A stretch of DNA of 64,000 nt from Niallia sp. NCCP-28 (GCF_023168165.1 NZ_BQYJ01000004.1:429086-493085); one strand, 5' to 3'; counted from the first letter of the stretch, positions 1 to 9,001 are shown. The notes: a model not told the origin generated them from the letters alone. Made by a program: numbers and translations.

Positions 1-112
1 TTAGGCTATTCTGTTTTATCTGCCAACTATTAGATATGCCTTACAAATAGCGGATAAACAAAGCCAAAAATCTGATGACACTCCATTTTTCTAAATCAAA
101 GGAAGTGAAACA

Positions 113-2032
113 ATGATAGAACTTATTCATAAAAACAAACGATTCCTCGCCTTTTTTTCTGGAGTTTTTATCCTTACTGGGCTTCTCTTAGGATTATGGG
201 GAAAAGAGGAACTAAAAAGTTTTTCCCTTATTCTCTCTACTTTAGCAGCCGGTATTCCGATTGGAATAAAAGCGATGCAGGCATTGCGCATGAAGGCCTT
301 CAGCATTGAACTATTGGTCACCATCGCAGTGATCGGCGCCCTGTTTATAGGAGAATATACGGAATCCTCTATTGTCGCCTTTCTCTTTTTATTTGGCGCC
401 TATTTAGAGGTGCGCACGTTAGAGAAGACTCGCGCTAATTTAAAAGAACTAATGAATATGGCTCCAGAAACTGCAACTGTCATTCAAAACGGGAAAGAAG
501 TAGAAATACCTGTAGAGGCCGTTGCAGAAGGGGATTATATTATTATTCGGTCTGGCGGAAAAGTGCCTGTTGATGGCAGGATTATAAAAGGGCAGGCAGC
601 TTTATCTGAAGCAGCCATTACTGGGGAAAGTATACCTGTGATGAAAAGGCACCAAGATAAAGTATTCAGCGGGACGATTGTAGATAGCGGATATGTGGAA
701 GTGATAGCTGAAAAGGTTGGAGAGAATACAGCCTTTGCCAAAATCATTGAACTTGTGGAAGAGGCTCAAGCTTCAAAAACAAAAACGGAGAAATTTCTCG
801 ATCGTTTTGCTCAGCTTTACACTCCCTCTATTGTGCTTTTGTCCCTTCTTGTTTATGTACTTACAAAAGATATTCATCTAGCCATTACCTTTTTAGTCAT
901 TGCATGTCCTGGGGCACTGGTAATTGGTGCACCAGTATCAAATGTTGCAGGAATTGGAAACGGAGCGAAGCATGGCATCCTTGTAAAAGGCGGAGAAGTA
1001 ATGGAAAAATTCTCAAAAGCAGATGTCCTAATATTTGATAAAACAGGCACACTAACGAAAGGCAAACCAACTGTTACAGATATTCAAATATTTTCTGATC
1101 AGAACGTAAACGACCTATTAAAAATAGTGGCAGAAGCAGAAAGCATTTCAGAGCATCATTTAGGCAAAGCCATCATTAATGAAGCACACGCAAGAGGAAT
1201 TAAACAGACAGAGAAGCCTATAAATCCAAAAGTGGCAAAAGGAAAAGGGATCTACGCTGTAGTAGCAGGCTCTTTTGTCATGGCGGGGAATCGCCAATTA
1301 ATGAAAGAAGCAGCTATTACTATTTCAGAGGAAGCAGCTTATTATGCAGCAGCTCGTGAACAGGCTGGAAATACAGCAATTTTCGCAGCGATTGATGGGA
1401 AAATTGCTGCAATAATTTCTATCGCCGACCAAATTCGGGAAGATGCACCAGCTGCCATATCAGCACTCAAAAGAAACGGCATCAAAAGGATTCTTCTATT
1501 AACAGGAGATAATAAAGCAACAGCGAAATTAGTGGCAGATCAGCTTGGAATTGGGGAATATCATTTCGAACTATTGCCAGAAAACAAAGTGGAAGTGGTG
1601 AAAAAATTACAGAATGAAGGACATATTGTAGCAATGATCGGGGATGGCATTAATGATGCGCCAGCCATTGCTGCAGCAGATGTCGGCTTGGCAATGGGAG
1701 AAAGTGGAACAGATGCCGCAATCGAAACAGCAGATATTGTTCTGTTGGCAGATAAATTAATCCAATTACCCCATGCCTACGCACTATCCAAAGCAACCAT
1801 ACGCAACATGAAGGAAAATACGTTTTTTGCTGTTGGAATGGCCTTTCTCCTTTTATTAGGAGTATTGCTTGAATCTGTTCATTTGGCATCCGGCATGTTT
1901 ATTCATGAAGCAAGTGTATTAATCGTGATTCTTCATGGGATGCGCCTAACAACATTTCAGCAAAAAAGAGAGCAGATCAGCAGGAAAAAAGGACAAGTAG
2001 TCAAACACCGGTGGGAAGATGGCATATTATGA
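113..2032 (+). CDS. P1B-type heavy-metal-translocating ATPase, ZosA/CadA-like
   Basis: Membrane pump moving a transition metal at the cost of ATP. The 639-aa protein starts directly with membrane helices and has no N-terminal metal-binding domain, about the length I recall for Bacillus ZosA. Visible landmarks: TGES in the actuator domain (about residue 172), the membrane motif C265-P266-G267, phosphorylated D309 in DKTGTLTKG, and the hinge GDGINDAP near residue 538. Two oddities: the membrane motif is CPG, not the usual CPC, CPH or SPC, and the nucleotide-domain signature reads SEHH (H348-H349) instead of SEHP. An AAAGGAAGTG ribosome site precedes the ATG. A Crp/Fnr gene follows on the same strand, so local control is plausible. 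Metal and direction cannot be read from sequence; zinc uptake as in ZosA is a guess by resemblance. Confidence 0.85.
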   Translation: MIELIHKNKRFLAFFSGVFILTGLLLGLWGKEELKSFSLILSTLAAGIPIGIKAMQALRMKAFSIELLVTIAVIGALFIGEYTESSIVAFLFLFGAYLEVRTLEKTRANLKELMNMAPETATVIQNGKEVEIPVEAVAEGDYIIIRSGGKVPVDGRIIKGQAALSEAAITGESIPVMKRHQDKVFSGTIVDSGYVEVIAEKVGENTAFAKIIELVEEAQASKTKTEKFLDRFAQLYTPSIVLLSLLVYVLTKDIHLAITFLVIACPGALVIGAPVSNVAGIGNGAKHGILVKGGEVMEKFSKADVLIFDKTGTLTKGKPTVTDIQIFSDQNVNDLLKIVAEAESISEHHLGKAIINEAHARGIKQTEKPINPKVAKGKGIYAVVAGSFVMAGNRQLMKEAAITISEEAAYYAAAREQAGNTAIFAAIDGKIAAIISIADQIREDAPAAISALKRNGIKRILLLTGDNKATAKLVADQLGIGEYHFELLPENKVEVVKKLQNEGHIVAMIGDGINDAPAIAAADVGLAMGESGTDAAIETADIVLLADKLIQLPHAYALSKATIRNMKENTFFAVGMAFLLLLGVLLESVHLASGMFIHEASVLIVILHGMRLTTFQQKREQISRKKGQVVKHRWEDGIL

Positions 2033-2059
2033 TTATTGTTTCGTCAATAAGGCAATATA

Positions 2060-2112
2060 ATAAGGTGAAACTTCAATCAGTGGGGAACAAAAGCCCGTTA
2101 ATGCGTGATAAA
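2060..2112 (+). repeat. R1 repeat, short form (copy a)
   Basis: A 53-bp copy joining the R1 left end (GGTGAAACTTCAATCAGTG) directly to the right end (AGCCCGTTAATGCGTGATAA). It lacks about 100 internal bases present in full copies such as 11424-11575. It lies between the metal ATPase and Crp/Fnr genes. Confidence 0.85.
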
Positions 2113-2144
2113 TAAAGGCATATTCTATAAAAAGGAGGGGGATT

Positions 2145-2831
2145 ATGGCAGAAAAATTACATCTATGCAGCCACCATTCTTGTGTATCATTGGTTCCTAT
2201 TTTTAATCACTTAGAAGAAAAACATCGGAAAGAAATCACCGATACCGTTCAATCTGTCTCCTATACAAAAGGAGACATCATTTATCAAGCAGGTGATCAT
2301 TCCGACTCCTTATATATTGTGAGCAGCGGAAAAATAAGAATTTACCGCCTTTCTGAATCCGGAAAAGAACAGCTTATACGAATATTATATCCAGGGGATT
2401 TTACAGGAGAACTTGCTTTATTTAATGAAACAACACAAGAAGCCTATGCAGAAGCAATGGCAGATACGCATATCTGTATGATGAAACGTTCTGACTTGCA
2501 AAGCTTGATAATAAAATATCCAGCCATTTCTTTTCCCTTGTTAGCAGAGTTTGCTTCCAGGCTGGAAAAGTCAGAAAAACAAGCAGCCAGCTTTGCTACA
2601 GAAAAAGTAGAAAAACGGATTGCCCTTTATTTGACTGAATGTATCGACGACTCAGAACCAACAAAGGAATTTATGCTGCCAATGAGCAAAAAGGATCTTG
2701 CTTCCTATTTAGGAACTACTCCTGAAACAATCAGCCGCAAATTAACTGAACTGGAGCAGCAAGGATATATTGAGCAAAAATCAGCCAAACGAATCAAAGT
2801 TTTAGACATAAAGGGCCTTTTGCTTGTTTGA
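2145..2831 (+). CDS. Crp/Fnr family transcription regulator
   Basis: 228-aa regulator with an N-terminal cyclic-nucleotide-binding-type beta-barrel (about residues 30-145, with GDIIYQAGD and PGDFTGELALF) and a C-terminal winged helix (LASYLGTTPETISRKLTEL, about 185-210). The N terminus carries Cys and His residues (LCSHHSCVSLVPIF), which could hold a metal or cluster as in Fnr-like sensors; this is inference. The site AAAAGGAGGGGG before the ATG is very strong. Co-orientation with the upstream metal ATPase, separated only by an R1 short repeat, suggests it senses metal or redox state and controls the pump. Ligand and targets are unknown. Confidence 0.85.
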   Translation: MAEKLHLCSHHSCVSLVPIFNHLEEKHRKEITDTVQSVSYTKGDIIYQAGDHSDSLYIVSSGKIRIYRLSESGKEQLIRILYPGDFTGELALFNETTQEAYAEAMADTHICMMKRSDLQSLIIKYPAISFPLLAEFASRLEKSEKQAASFATEKVEKRIALYLTECIDDSEPTKEFMLPMSKKDLASYLGTTPETISRKLTELEQQGYIEQKSAKRIKVLDIKGLLLV

Positions 2832-3143
2832 AGCTGGGCAGCAAATACGGAGAATGAAGCCTATGATCTTGTCTTGTTGCTGCTTGCAATAATGCAAAAG
2901 CTTTTTTCCTCGTCTAAATTGCTCTTATCCTCCCTTATGCGGGAATAAAAATCTATTCAAGAGATAAAGGCAGCAAATCCTAGAACTCGCTGCCCCCTTT
3001 CCACTACTATCATAACGAGAATCTTCTATCAAGCTTTTACCGGCAAGTTTCTTCCGCCTGAATTTCTCGTTTTCTCTTATCATCCCTTAAAGCAAGGCAT
3101 TCGAGAGCCCATGAATGCCTGATAAGCCTTTAAAGGTTTTTGC
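2832..3143. other. Convergent intergenic region
   Basis: Between a plus-strand and a minus-strand gene end. It holds an inverted repeat GGCAGC/GCTGCC (2969-2974 and 2989-2994) that might help termination, and a degenerate R1 copy from 3030. No coding signal seen. Confidence 0.5.
3030..3127 (+). repeat. R1 repeat, degenerate 3' part (copy b)
   Basis: Matches the R1 middle section (AGCTTTTACCGGCAAGTTTC, then ATTTCTCGTTTTCTCTTA) but diverges where other copies have the AGGTGGG arm. It recovers only a weak right end (ATGCCTGATAA). The left hairpin is absent. Confidence 0.6.
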
Positions 3144-3947
3144 CTATTTTATTACACTAATTTTTCCATTATTTGTTTTTAGCTTAATAATATTATCTCC
3201 ATCACCAATAACAGCATTCCCCTCATATTTATCGAGAATATTAACCCGGCCATTATCTACATGAACATCAAAAGCAACATTTGTCGGCTCTTTTTCCGTT
3301 TCTATTTCAATGCTGCCATTATCTGTTTCCAATTCCATCGATCGATCTAAATCTGCTGTTTTGATCGAAATTTTTCCGTTATTTGTTTTGCCTTTAATTT
3401 TGCCGCTAACATCATTTAATATTAATTTTCCATTATCTGTTTCTATGTTCACACTAGCTGATGTTATATTTTTCAATTCTACACGGCCATTATTTGTATT
3501 TCCTTGCAACTGTTTGACATTTAAACCTGCAAGTTGAACATAACCATTATCATTGTCGATTTTTAAAGAATTGTATTGTTTTTCAGGCAATGTTATTTTT
3601 AGCGTAAGAGATTCTCTACTAAAATCAAGATGAAGAAAGCCGAATTGCTTCTCCTCCAGACTAACAATGAGAGTATCTCCTTCCATTTTTGCGGAGAAGT
3701 CATTTTTTGTATTTTTGGCAGCTTTCCCAAATAGCTCCACTTTGGCAGCTTCATCTTTTGTTGGAATGATTTCCACACGTGCATTATTTGAATTGACCTC
3801 TATTGATTCAATATTTTTTTGTTCAAACGTTTTTTTCTCCTGAATGCTAACTCCCTTATCAAGGAAACCAAAGGTCAACACGCTGCCGACTACCCCTACC
3901 ACAATAAGAAAAGCTGCAATAATCGCTATTTTTTTCAAATTAGTCAT
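3144..3947 (-). CDS. DUF4097 family beta-helical membrane-anchored protein
   Basis: 267-aa protein with one N-terminal membrane helix (residues 8-28), then an extracytoplasmic domain made of repeats about 19 residues long, each carrying NNG or DNG (for example NTNNGRVEL, ETDNGKLIL, KTNNGKISI, HVDNGRVNI). This is the DUF4097/YvlB-type right-handed beta-helix seen in Firmicutes envelope-stress loci. It is the third gene of a minus-strand operon after PadR and DUF1700 genes, and its start overlaps the DUF1700 stop by 8 bp. The function of the family is poorly known; a surface or stress-sensing role is inferred. Confidence 0.8.
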   Translation of the reverse strand: MTNLKKIAIIAAFLIVVGVVGSVLTFGFLDKGVSIQEKKTFEQKNIESIEVNSNNARVEIIPTKDEAAKVELFGKAAKNTKNDFSAKMEGDTLIVSLEEKQFGFLHLDFSRESLTLKITLPEKQYNSLKIDNDNGYVQLAGLNVKQLQGNTNNGRVELKNITSASVNIETDNGKLILNDVSGKIKGKTNNGKISIKTADLDRSMELETDNGSIEIETEKEPTNVAFDVHVDNGRVNILDKYEGNAVIGDGDNIIKLKTNNGKISVIK

Positions 3948-4509
3948 GCTTTAATCCACCCTTCACAAGTGATACATTATATTTTAAATAACGCACAAAT
4001 CCTTTTATTAAAAACTTGGTAATATAGAACATGCCAATCGATATAAAAAGCCCAACTCCACTAAGTAACATCGACATAAAAAGATAAAAAAATTCAAATG
4101 CTCCCGGCTGCAGTACTAAATCGATAAAAATAAGCAATGGGGAAAGAATAAAGGAAACGCCGACTGCCCATCCTGAAAAAATTAAGGAAACTAATGCAAT
4201 AAAGGGCCCTAAGACAATAACTAGATTAAAAAATCCCAATCCAATAACAGCCCAAATTGCTCGAAAAATATTCCCAGTCGTTGCTTTTGCATCGACTTTC
4301 TCCACATGATAAGAAGCCAATAATTCCTTTGCAATTTGATTTGGCGATCCCAACGCTTCCGCTATTTCCTGTTCGGTTTTGCCTTCTTCTAATCCGATGA
4401 GAAAATGCTCCTTATAATCTTGGAGGATATCCTGCCTCTCTACTTGTGACAATGGTCTTAAAGCGGACTCTAAACTTTTAAGAAATTGATCTTTAGTCAT
4501 TTTTAACAC
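3940..4509 (-). CDS. DUF1700 (HAAS) membrane protein
   Basis: 189-aa protein. The N-terminal 65 residues form a soluble helical HAAS-type domain ([47 protein letters not shown]), followed by several membrane helices (about 85-180). DUF1700 proteins are commonly encoded next to a PadR regulator and a DUF4097 protein, exactly the arrangement here. The start overlaps the PadR gene end by 17 bp, so translation is probably coupled. Likely role: membrane partner of the DUF4097 protein; inferred from gene order only. Confidence 0.82.
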   Translation of the reverse strand: MLKMTKDQFLKSLESALRPLSQVERQDILQDYKEHFLIGLEEGKTEQEIAEALGSPNQIAKELLASYHVEKVDAKATTGNIFRAIWAVIGLGFFNLVIVLGPFIALVSLIFSGWAVGVSFILSPLLIFIDLVLQPGAFEFFYLFMSMLLSGVGLFISIGMFYITKFLIKGFVRYLKYNVSLVKGGLKHD

Positions 4510-4816
4510 CTTCTTTAATTAATTGATTAACACCATTGGAGAATACATGCCATTCTTCAATCAGCTCATGGAGATACATTCTCCCTTTCTCCGTTAATTT
4601 ATAATATTTGCGAGAAGGACCTTCTGTTGATTCTTGCAAGTATGTTGTAAAGTATTCTTCTTTCGTTAATCTTCTAAGCAATGGATAAACCGATCCCTCT
4701 GAAATTTCAATCTGATCAGAAATTTTTTGGACCAGCTCATAGCCATACCTGTCTTTCTTATCCAAAAGCACCAGCACACACAACTCTAAAACTCCTTTTT
4801 TAAATTGGACATTCAA
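4493..4816 (-). CDS. PadR family transcription regulator
   Basis: 107-aa winged-helix regulator of the short PadR type. Landmarks: [37 protein letters not shown] and [12 protein letters not shown]. First gene of a three-gene operon with DUF1700 and DUF4097 genes. Two near-identical 26-bp boxes lie just upstream, consistent with autoregulation by a PadR dimer. The effector is unknown. Confidence 0.88.
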   Translation of the reverse strand: MNVQFKKGVLELCVLVLLDKKDRYGYELVQKISDQIEISEGSVYPLLRRLTKEEYFTTYLQESTEGPSRKYYKLTEKGRMYLHELIEEWHVFSNGVNQLIKEGVKND

Positions 4817-4845
4817 TATAACGTCACCCTATTCCTTGTATAATT

Positions 4846-4932
4846 TAGTACTGTTTATTGTATAGTACTGTAATATAAAAATACCTGATGGATATAGAAT
4901 ACCATCTAGTATTGTTTATTGCAAGGTACTGT
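4846..4932. promoter_or_regulatory. Paired operator-like boxes upstream of the padR operon
   Basis: Box 1 (4846-4871) and box 2 (4907-4932) both read close to TAGTACTGTTTATTG followed by a second TACTGT. Their start-to-start distance is 61 bp, about six helical turns. Each carries two TACTG-like half sites. They sit where the PadR operon promoter must be, so they are good candidates for PadR operators. Confidence 0.6.
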
Positions 4933-5001
4933 TTTAAAAACAGACGCTCACTTTTCAACAAAAGCTGTTTTACCAATGGATTTACTCATTAAAAATAGCT
5001 G

Positions 5002-5050
5002 AAAAAAAGAAACAGGCATCTATCAGTTGAAAATTCGACCAATAGATACC
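5002..5050 (-). terminator. Rho-independent terminator after the DHA2 exporter
   Basis: On the minus strand GGTATCTAT pairs with ATAGATGCC around a loop of about 18 nt. A run of T follows (TGTTTCTTTTTTT). It lies just beyond the stop of the 5066-6523 gene. Confidence 0.6.
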
Positions 5051-5065
5051 ATCTATGTTCTACCC

Positions 5066-6523
5066 CTATTCTCCTTGCTTTACCACTACTCTCTTAAGGA
5101 AAAAAGATAAGCCTAATCCGATAACACCTAAAATAATCGCAAATACAAAAGCATTTTTTACACCCTCTGTAAAAGCAAGCAATTGATTGATTGGATTTTC
5201 TGGATCTGTTACAGTGCTCATATATTTCTCAGCGCCAGATGACAAGATAGAAATCGCAACAGCGGTCCCGATTGCTCCTGACACTTGCTGCAAAGTATTC
5301 ATAATGGCGGTTCCATCAGGATACAGTTCTCGAGGAAGCTGATTTAAGCCATTCGTTTGTGCTGGCATCATCACCATAGAAACTCCAATCATCATAAAAA
5401 TATGCATTCCTACAATAAAAGCAGAAGATGTTTCCATTGTAATGCTAGTAAACCCAAACATTGTTCCAGTAATAATAACAAAGCCAATAATAACAAGCCA
5501 CTTCGGTCCAAATCGATCAAATAGACCGCCCATTACAGGAGAAAGCAAACCATTTATCACTCCACCTGGAAGCAATAACAACCCTGCTGCAAATGTGCTT
5601 AACGCTAAAGATGTCTGCAAATATAATGGCAATAAAATCATCGAAGACAAAATCGTCATCATTGCGATAATAATCATCACTAGCCCTAATGTAAACATTG
5701 GATATTTAAACACACTTAAATTCAACATCGGTTTTTCCATCTTTATTTGGCGCAAAGAGAATAAAATCAAAGAAACGATTCCAACTGCTATAGAAACTAT
5801 AACGATTGGATTGCTCCATCCACCGCCTTCTCCTGCACTGCTGAATCCATAGACAATTCCACCAAAACCAAGCGTGGATAATATAATAGAAACGATATCA
5901 ATTTTAGGTTTCGTTGGTGTTGTTACATTTTGCATAAAGTACATGCCGTAAATAAGGGCACAAATTAAAAGGGGCAAAGAAATCCAAAATATCCAATGCC
6001 AAGAAAGACTTTTTAAAATGAGACCAGATAATGTAGGACCTACAGCAGGTGCAAACATGATAACCAATCCAATAACACCCATTATTTTCCCCCGTTTTTG
6101 CGGCGGCACAATCATTAAAATGGTGTTAAACATAAGCGGAAGCAGCAATGCTGTTCCCATCGCCTGCACAACACGAGCAATCAAAAGCACACTAAATGTC
6201 GGTGCAATCGCTGCAAGAAATGTTCCAATAATGGAGATAATCAAAGAAGCGATAAATAGCTGTCTTGTCGTAAACCATTGCAATATCAATCCAGATATCG
6301 GAACCAAAATCCCTAGCGTAAGCAAATAACCCGTTGTAAGCCATTGTGCTGTTGTTTCATGAATTCCAAAACTAGTAATCAAATTATTTAATGCCATATT
6401 TAAAGCTGTCTCACTGAACAATCCTATAAAACCAGCAATGACAAAGGATACAATAACAGGAACCGTTCTGATATTTCCTAAATTATTTCCCTTATCCATT
6501 GCGGCACTTGTTTCTGCTTGCAT
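5066..6523 (-). CDS. DHA2 family (14-TM) drug exporter, LmrB-like
   Basis: 485-aa major facilitator protein with fourteen predicted membrane helices and DHA2/EmrB-type motifs: an acidic motif TTGYLLTLGILVPISG in TM2, RVVQAMGTALLLPLM, and the antiporter motif VIMFAPAVGPTLSGL. Likely a proton-driven exporter of toxic compounds. It follows the TetR gene at 6539-7117 with a 15-bp gap. The TetR protein resembles LmrA/QdoR of B. subtilis, which controls the lincomycin exporter LmrB, so this pair is probably lmrAB-like. A GGGGGA ribosome site lies about 9 nt before the chosen ATG. Substrate not determinable. Confidence 0.85.
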   Translation of the reverse strand: MQAETSAAMDKGNNLGNIRTVPVIVSFVIAGFIGLFSETALNMALNNLITSFGIHETTAQWLTTGYLLTLGILVPISGLILQWFTTRQLFIASLIISIIGTFLAAIAPTFSVLLIARVVQAMGTALLLPLMFNTILMIVPPQKRGKIMGVIGLVIMFAPAVGPTLSGLILKSLSWHWIFWISLPLLICALIYGMYFMQNVTTPTKPKIDIVSIILSTLGFGGIVYGFSSAGEGGGWSNPIVIVSIAVGIVSLILFSLRQIKMEKPMLNLSVFKYPMFTLGLVMIIIAMMTILSSMILLPLYLQTSLALSTFAAGLLLLPGGVINGLLSPVMGGLFDRFGPKWLVIIGFVIITGTMFGFTSITMETSSAFIVGMHIFMMIGVSMVMMPAQTNGLNQLPRELYPDGTAIMNTLQQVSGAIGTAVAISILSSGAEKYMSTVTDPENPINQLLAFTEGVKNAFVFAIILGVIGLGLSFFLKRVVVKQGE

Positions 6524-6538
6524 CTTGCATTTCCCCCT

Positions 6539-7117
6539 TTATTCTTCCTTTTTAAGCAGCAAAGGCAGCTGTTTTGCGATAGTGCGGAGCGGCTCCCCGC
6601 TTTCGCTTGTCATTGCCAAAATGCATCCACCTTCAATCATTGCATTAATGGCAATGCTTAATTCTTTGGCTTTCTCTTTGGTATACCCAAATTGCTTTAA
6701 TTTATCTGTATACAATGATTGCCATTCTTGAAAGGCAGATTGGCAGGCACAGCGAAGCTTCTCATTTGTTGATGCTGTTTCAGAAGCAATCAATCCAATC
6801 GGCAGTCCCTCCATATTCATCTTCTTATCAAATTCTGCTGCAATCTGCTCTATATGAAATTGAAACGCCTCTACAGCAGAATCCTTTTTATTTAAATCTC
6901 CTTGCGCCTCTTCCAATACTTGCTCCTTCATTAACAGGATAGCTTCTAAAGCAATTTCTTCTTTTCCTTTAGGAAAATGATAATAAAGAGAGCCTTTTGG
7001 AGCTCCACTTTCCTCAATTATTTGATTAAGGCCTGTTCCATGATAGCCTTGGCATTGAAATAATTGAGAAGCAGTCTTTATAATCAAATCCCGTTTTCCT
7101 TCTTTTTTTTGCTTCAT
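6539..7117 (-). CDS. TetR/AcrR family repressor, LmrA/QdoR-like
   Basis: 192-aa repressor. The N-terminal HTH region (TASQLFQCQGYHGTGLNQII, ESGAPKGSLYYHFPKGKEE) is very close to what I recall of LmrA/YxaF (QdoR) from B. subtilis, including the APKGSLYYHF recognition helix. The C-terminal domain (about 60-190) is the ligand and dimer part. First gene of a two-gene minus-strand operon with the DHA2 exporter. A TAGACCAAT-type half site just upstream (7134-7150) suggests autorepression. Confidence 0.85.
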   Translation of the reverse strand: MKQKKEGKRDLIIKTASQLFQCQGYHGTGLNQIIEESGAPKGSLYYHFPKGKEEIALEAILLMKEQVLEEAQGDLNKKDSAVEAFQFHIEQIAAEFDKKMNMEGLPIGLIASETASTNEKLRCACQSAFQEWQSLYTDKLKQFGYTKEKAKELSIAINAMIEGGCILAMTSESGEPLRTIAKQLPLLLKKEE

Positions 7118-7133
7118 TTCTACACCTCTAAAT

Positions 7134-7150
7134 TATAACGATTGGTCTAC
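7134..7150 (-). promoter_or_regulatory. Possible LmrA/QdoR-type operator
   Basis: The minus strand reads GTAGACCAATCGTTAT directly upstream of the TetR start. TAGACC-based palindromes are what I recall for LmrA/QdoR sites. Only one half is well kept, so this is tentative. Confidence 0.35.
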
Positions 7151-7335
7151 ATAATATTAAATAAATTCCTGCTCCATGTCAATTCTTTCATTTTCTTTAT
7201 AAAATCTGCTATCTATTAGAAAAAGAAGACAAAACACTCGCTTATTTTCTGGTAAACCTATGTGAATATAATAACCATTTCTTCCTTTATTAAATATTTT
7301 CCTCATCGCATTTTAAAAGCGCCTGCAAAAAAAAC

Positions 7336-7493
7336 ATGTTGGAAATTTATGATTTAATAGAAGATGTACAGAAGCAATTATCGATTAGCAGCCAGTTGAT
7401 AGATTTAATATATCCGCCGCTGACTCCAAAGCTAGAAATTCTAAATATTTCATTCTTCATATGCAAGCAAAAACAACATTAGAGACAGTTTAA
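7336..7493 (+). pseudogene. Short frameshifted coding remnant, unidentified
   Basis: Starts MLEIYDLIEDVQKQLSISS; after about 25 codons the sensible reading moves to another frame (SAADSKARNSKYFILHMQ) before TAA at 7491. Together this would make a protein of about 50 residues. No family recognised. It sits in a patch of decayed genes just before a rocD fragment. Confidence 0.35.
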
Positions 7494-7505
7494 TGAGCAT
7501 ATTAG

Positions 7506-7666
7506 ATCTGGGAAGAAGATACAGATAATAATAGATATATGACGATTATTCCGCCATATATCAAGGACATCCCTATCCTAAAATTATTGAAGCTTTAAAA
7601 AAGCCCGAAGATAAGGTAACATTAATATCAAGAGTTTTCTATAATGATCAGTTTGGCCTCTGGTAT
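7506..7666 (+). pseudogene. Ornithine aminotransferase (rocD) fragment, truncated and frameshifted
   Basis: Reads IWEEDTDNNRYM in one frame, then after a shift near 7538 YDDYSAIYQGHPYPK followed by IIEALKKPEDKVTLISR and VFYNDQFGLWYK. This matches the N-terminal part of RocD as I know it ([47 protein letters not shown]). Only about 50 of roughly 400 residues remain. The fragment stops exactly at the left end of the R1 repeat at 7664. RocD converts ornithine to glutamate semialdehyde; this copy cannot be functional. The nearby DDAH-like gene suggests a former arginine/ornithine gene neighbourhood. Confidence 0.75.
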
Positions 7667-7803
7667 AAAGTGAAACTTCAATCAGTGAGGGGTTTCTTCA
7701 TCTTCTACTGATTGTTAGTTGAACCAATCAGGCTTTTACGGACAGTTATCTCCCGCCTGCATCCCTTAGGTGGGAGTCAAAATCCCGCTAATGCGTGATA
7801 AAA
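7664..7803 (+). repeat. R1 repeat, full copy (copy c)
   Basis: About 140 bp. Left hairpin: CAATCAGTGAGG pairs imperfectly with TCTACTGATTG. Then GTTGAACCAATCAGGCTTTT. Right structure: CGGGA.. / TCCCG with inner CCCGCCT against AGGTGGG. Right end CCGCTAATGCGTGATAAA. Its left edge abuts the rocD remnant. Confidence 0.9.
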
Positions 7804-8084
7804 CAATTTGTACATTAACTACAAACTATTTAAAGGATAATAAGTATTTATTTTATTTTTCTTAAAAGAACACTTGCAGAAACAACTACTCATTTTTGCT
7901 GTAAGTGTTTAATTCTCCGTTATTTAGTCTGAAAATTAAGAATAATAAAAATGCAAAAGAATTAATAAATATTCAATTGTATTTTGGGTATGCATGTATG
8001 CTTCTCCATTTTTATTTCAGAGACTGTCTATTTCTGAAAGAGAAATGTGAAAAAGATTATATTTTCAGAAGGGGATGAATCCGA
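7804..8084. other. Intergenic region upstream of the DDAH-like gene
   Basis: AT-rich. It should contain the promoter for the gene at 8085 and ends with a GAAGGGGATG ribosome site. No further structure recognised. Confidence 0.4.
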
Positions 8085-8936
8085 ATGATAAAAACTCAAA
8101 ACTTCCATGCGGTAAAATGTTCTAATGAATATAATAAACTGAGGCATGTAATTGTATGTCCGCCAAAATTCATGAAAATTGAAGAGGCGATTAATGAAAC
8201 TCAAAAACAATATTTATTACATAATATCAATCAAAAGCTCGCTATGAAGCAGCATAAAAATTTTGTACATGCGCTTCAGGAAAATGGAGCGGCAGTTCAT
8301 ATGCTGCCTACTGAAAAACGTTATAATGAGCAGGTTTTCACCAGAGATATCGGCTTTTGCTTAGATGATACATTGTATATTGGAAATATGAAAAGCAGGA
8401 TACGCCAAGGAGAAGAATCTATCCTAAAAAATTGGCTGGATTCCCACAATATTTCTTATAGTGAAATCACATCAGGTTCGATTGAAGGCGGCGATGTGAT
8501 TATCGCAGAGAATAAAATATGGATTGGTTTAAGCGGAAGGACTTCTCAAGAAGCAATAAATGAATTAAAAACGAAATTGCCTGCTTATGAAGTAATTCCT
8601 TTAAAATTAAAAAAGAGGATCCTTCACTTGGATTGTGTATTTAATATCATCTCCCCTGATACTGCCATTATTTATAAACAGGCATTTTCCGCAGATGCAA
8701 TCGCGTTAATAAAAGAACACTATCATTTAATTGAAGTATACGAGCAGGAACTTTTTTCAATGGGGCCAAATGTATTGTCTCTTGAACCAGGAAAATTATT
8801 GAGTCTTTCGCAAAATGTGCAAATAAATAAGCGGCTGCGCAAAGCAGGCTTCCACATTATAGAGGTTGATTTTTCTGAGATAATTAAATCAGGTGGTTCT
8901 TTTCGCTGCTGCTCACTTCCTATTGTTCGTATATAA
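8085..8936 (+). CDS. Dimethylarginine dimethylaminohydrolase / amidinotransferase-family enzyme
   Basis: 283-aa member of the arginine deiminase/amidinotransferase superfamily, about the size of B. subtilis YkgA. Landmarks: CNEYNKLRHVIVCPP at the N terminus, FTRDIGFCL, EGGDVI, HLDCVFNII with the catalytic His, and C-terminal GGSFRCCSLPIVR with Cys275 as likely nucleophile. The family hydrolyses guanidino groups (dimethylarginine to citrulline plus dimethylamine) in the cytoplasm. The gene is monocistronic with a strong terminator after it. A rocD remnant lies upstream, hinting at arginine-related metabolism. The exact substrate is inferred from family only. Confidence 0.8.
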   Translation: MIKTQNFHAVKCSNEYNKLRHVIVCPPKFMKIEEAINETQKQYLLHNINQKLAMKQHKNFVHALQENGAAVHMLPTEKRYNEQVFTRDIGFCLDDTLYIGNMKSRIRQGEESILKNWLDSHNISYSEITSGSIEGGDVIIAENKIWIGLSGRTSQEAINELKTKLPAYEVIPLKLKKRILHLDCVFNIISPDTAIIYKQAFSADAIALIKEHYHLIEVYEQELFSMGPNVLSLEPGKLLSLSQNVQINKRLRKAGFHIIEVDFSEIIKSGGSFRCCSLPIVRI

Positions 8937-8966
8937 CACTCGTTATCCAATAAAGTATAAAACTAA

Positions 8967-9001
8967 AAAAATCCCAAAACCAAAAGGCTTTTGGGATTTT
9001 T
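8967..9001 (+). terminator. Rho-independent terminator
   Basis: AAATCCCAAAA pairs with TTTTGGGATTTTT around a 9-nt loop, 30 bp after the DDAH-like stop. The symmetry means it may work in both directions. Confidence 0.85.

Noticed and set aside
2..94. Possible C-terminal coding tail at the window start (LFYLPTIRYALQIADKQSQK)
   Set aside because: The frame has a stop at 2-4 directly before it, so it cannot be the end of a gene unless frameshifted.
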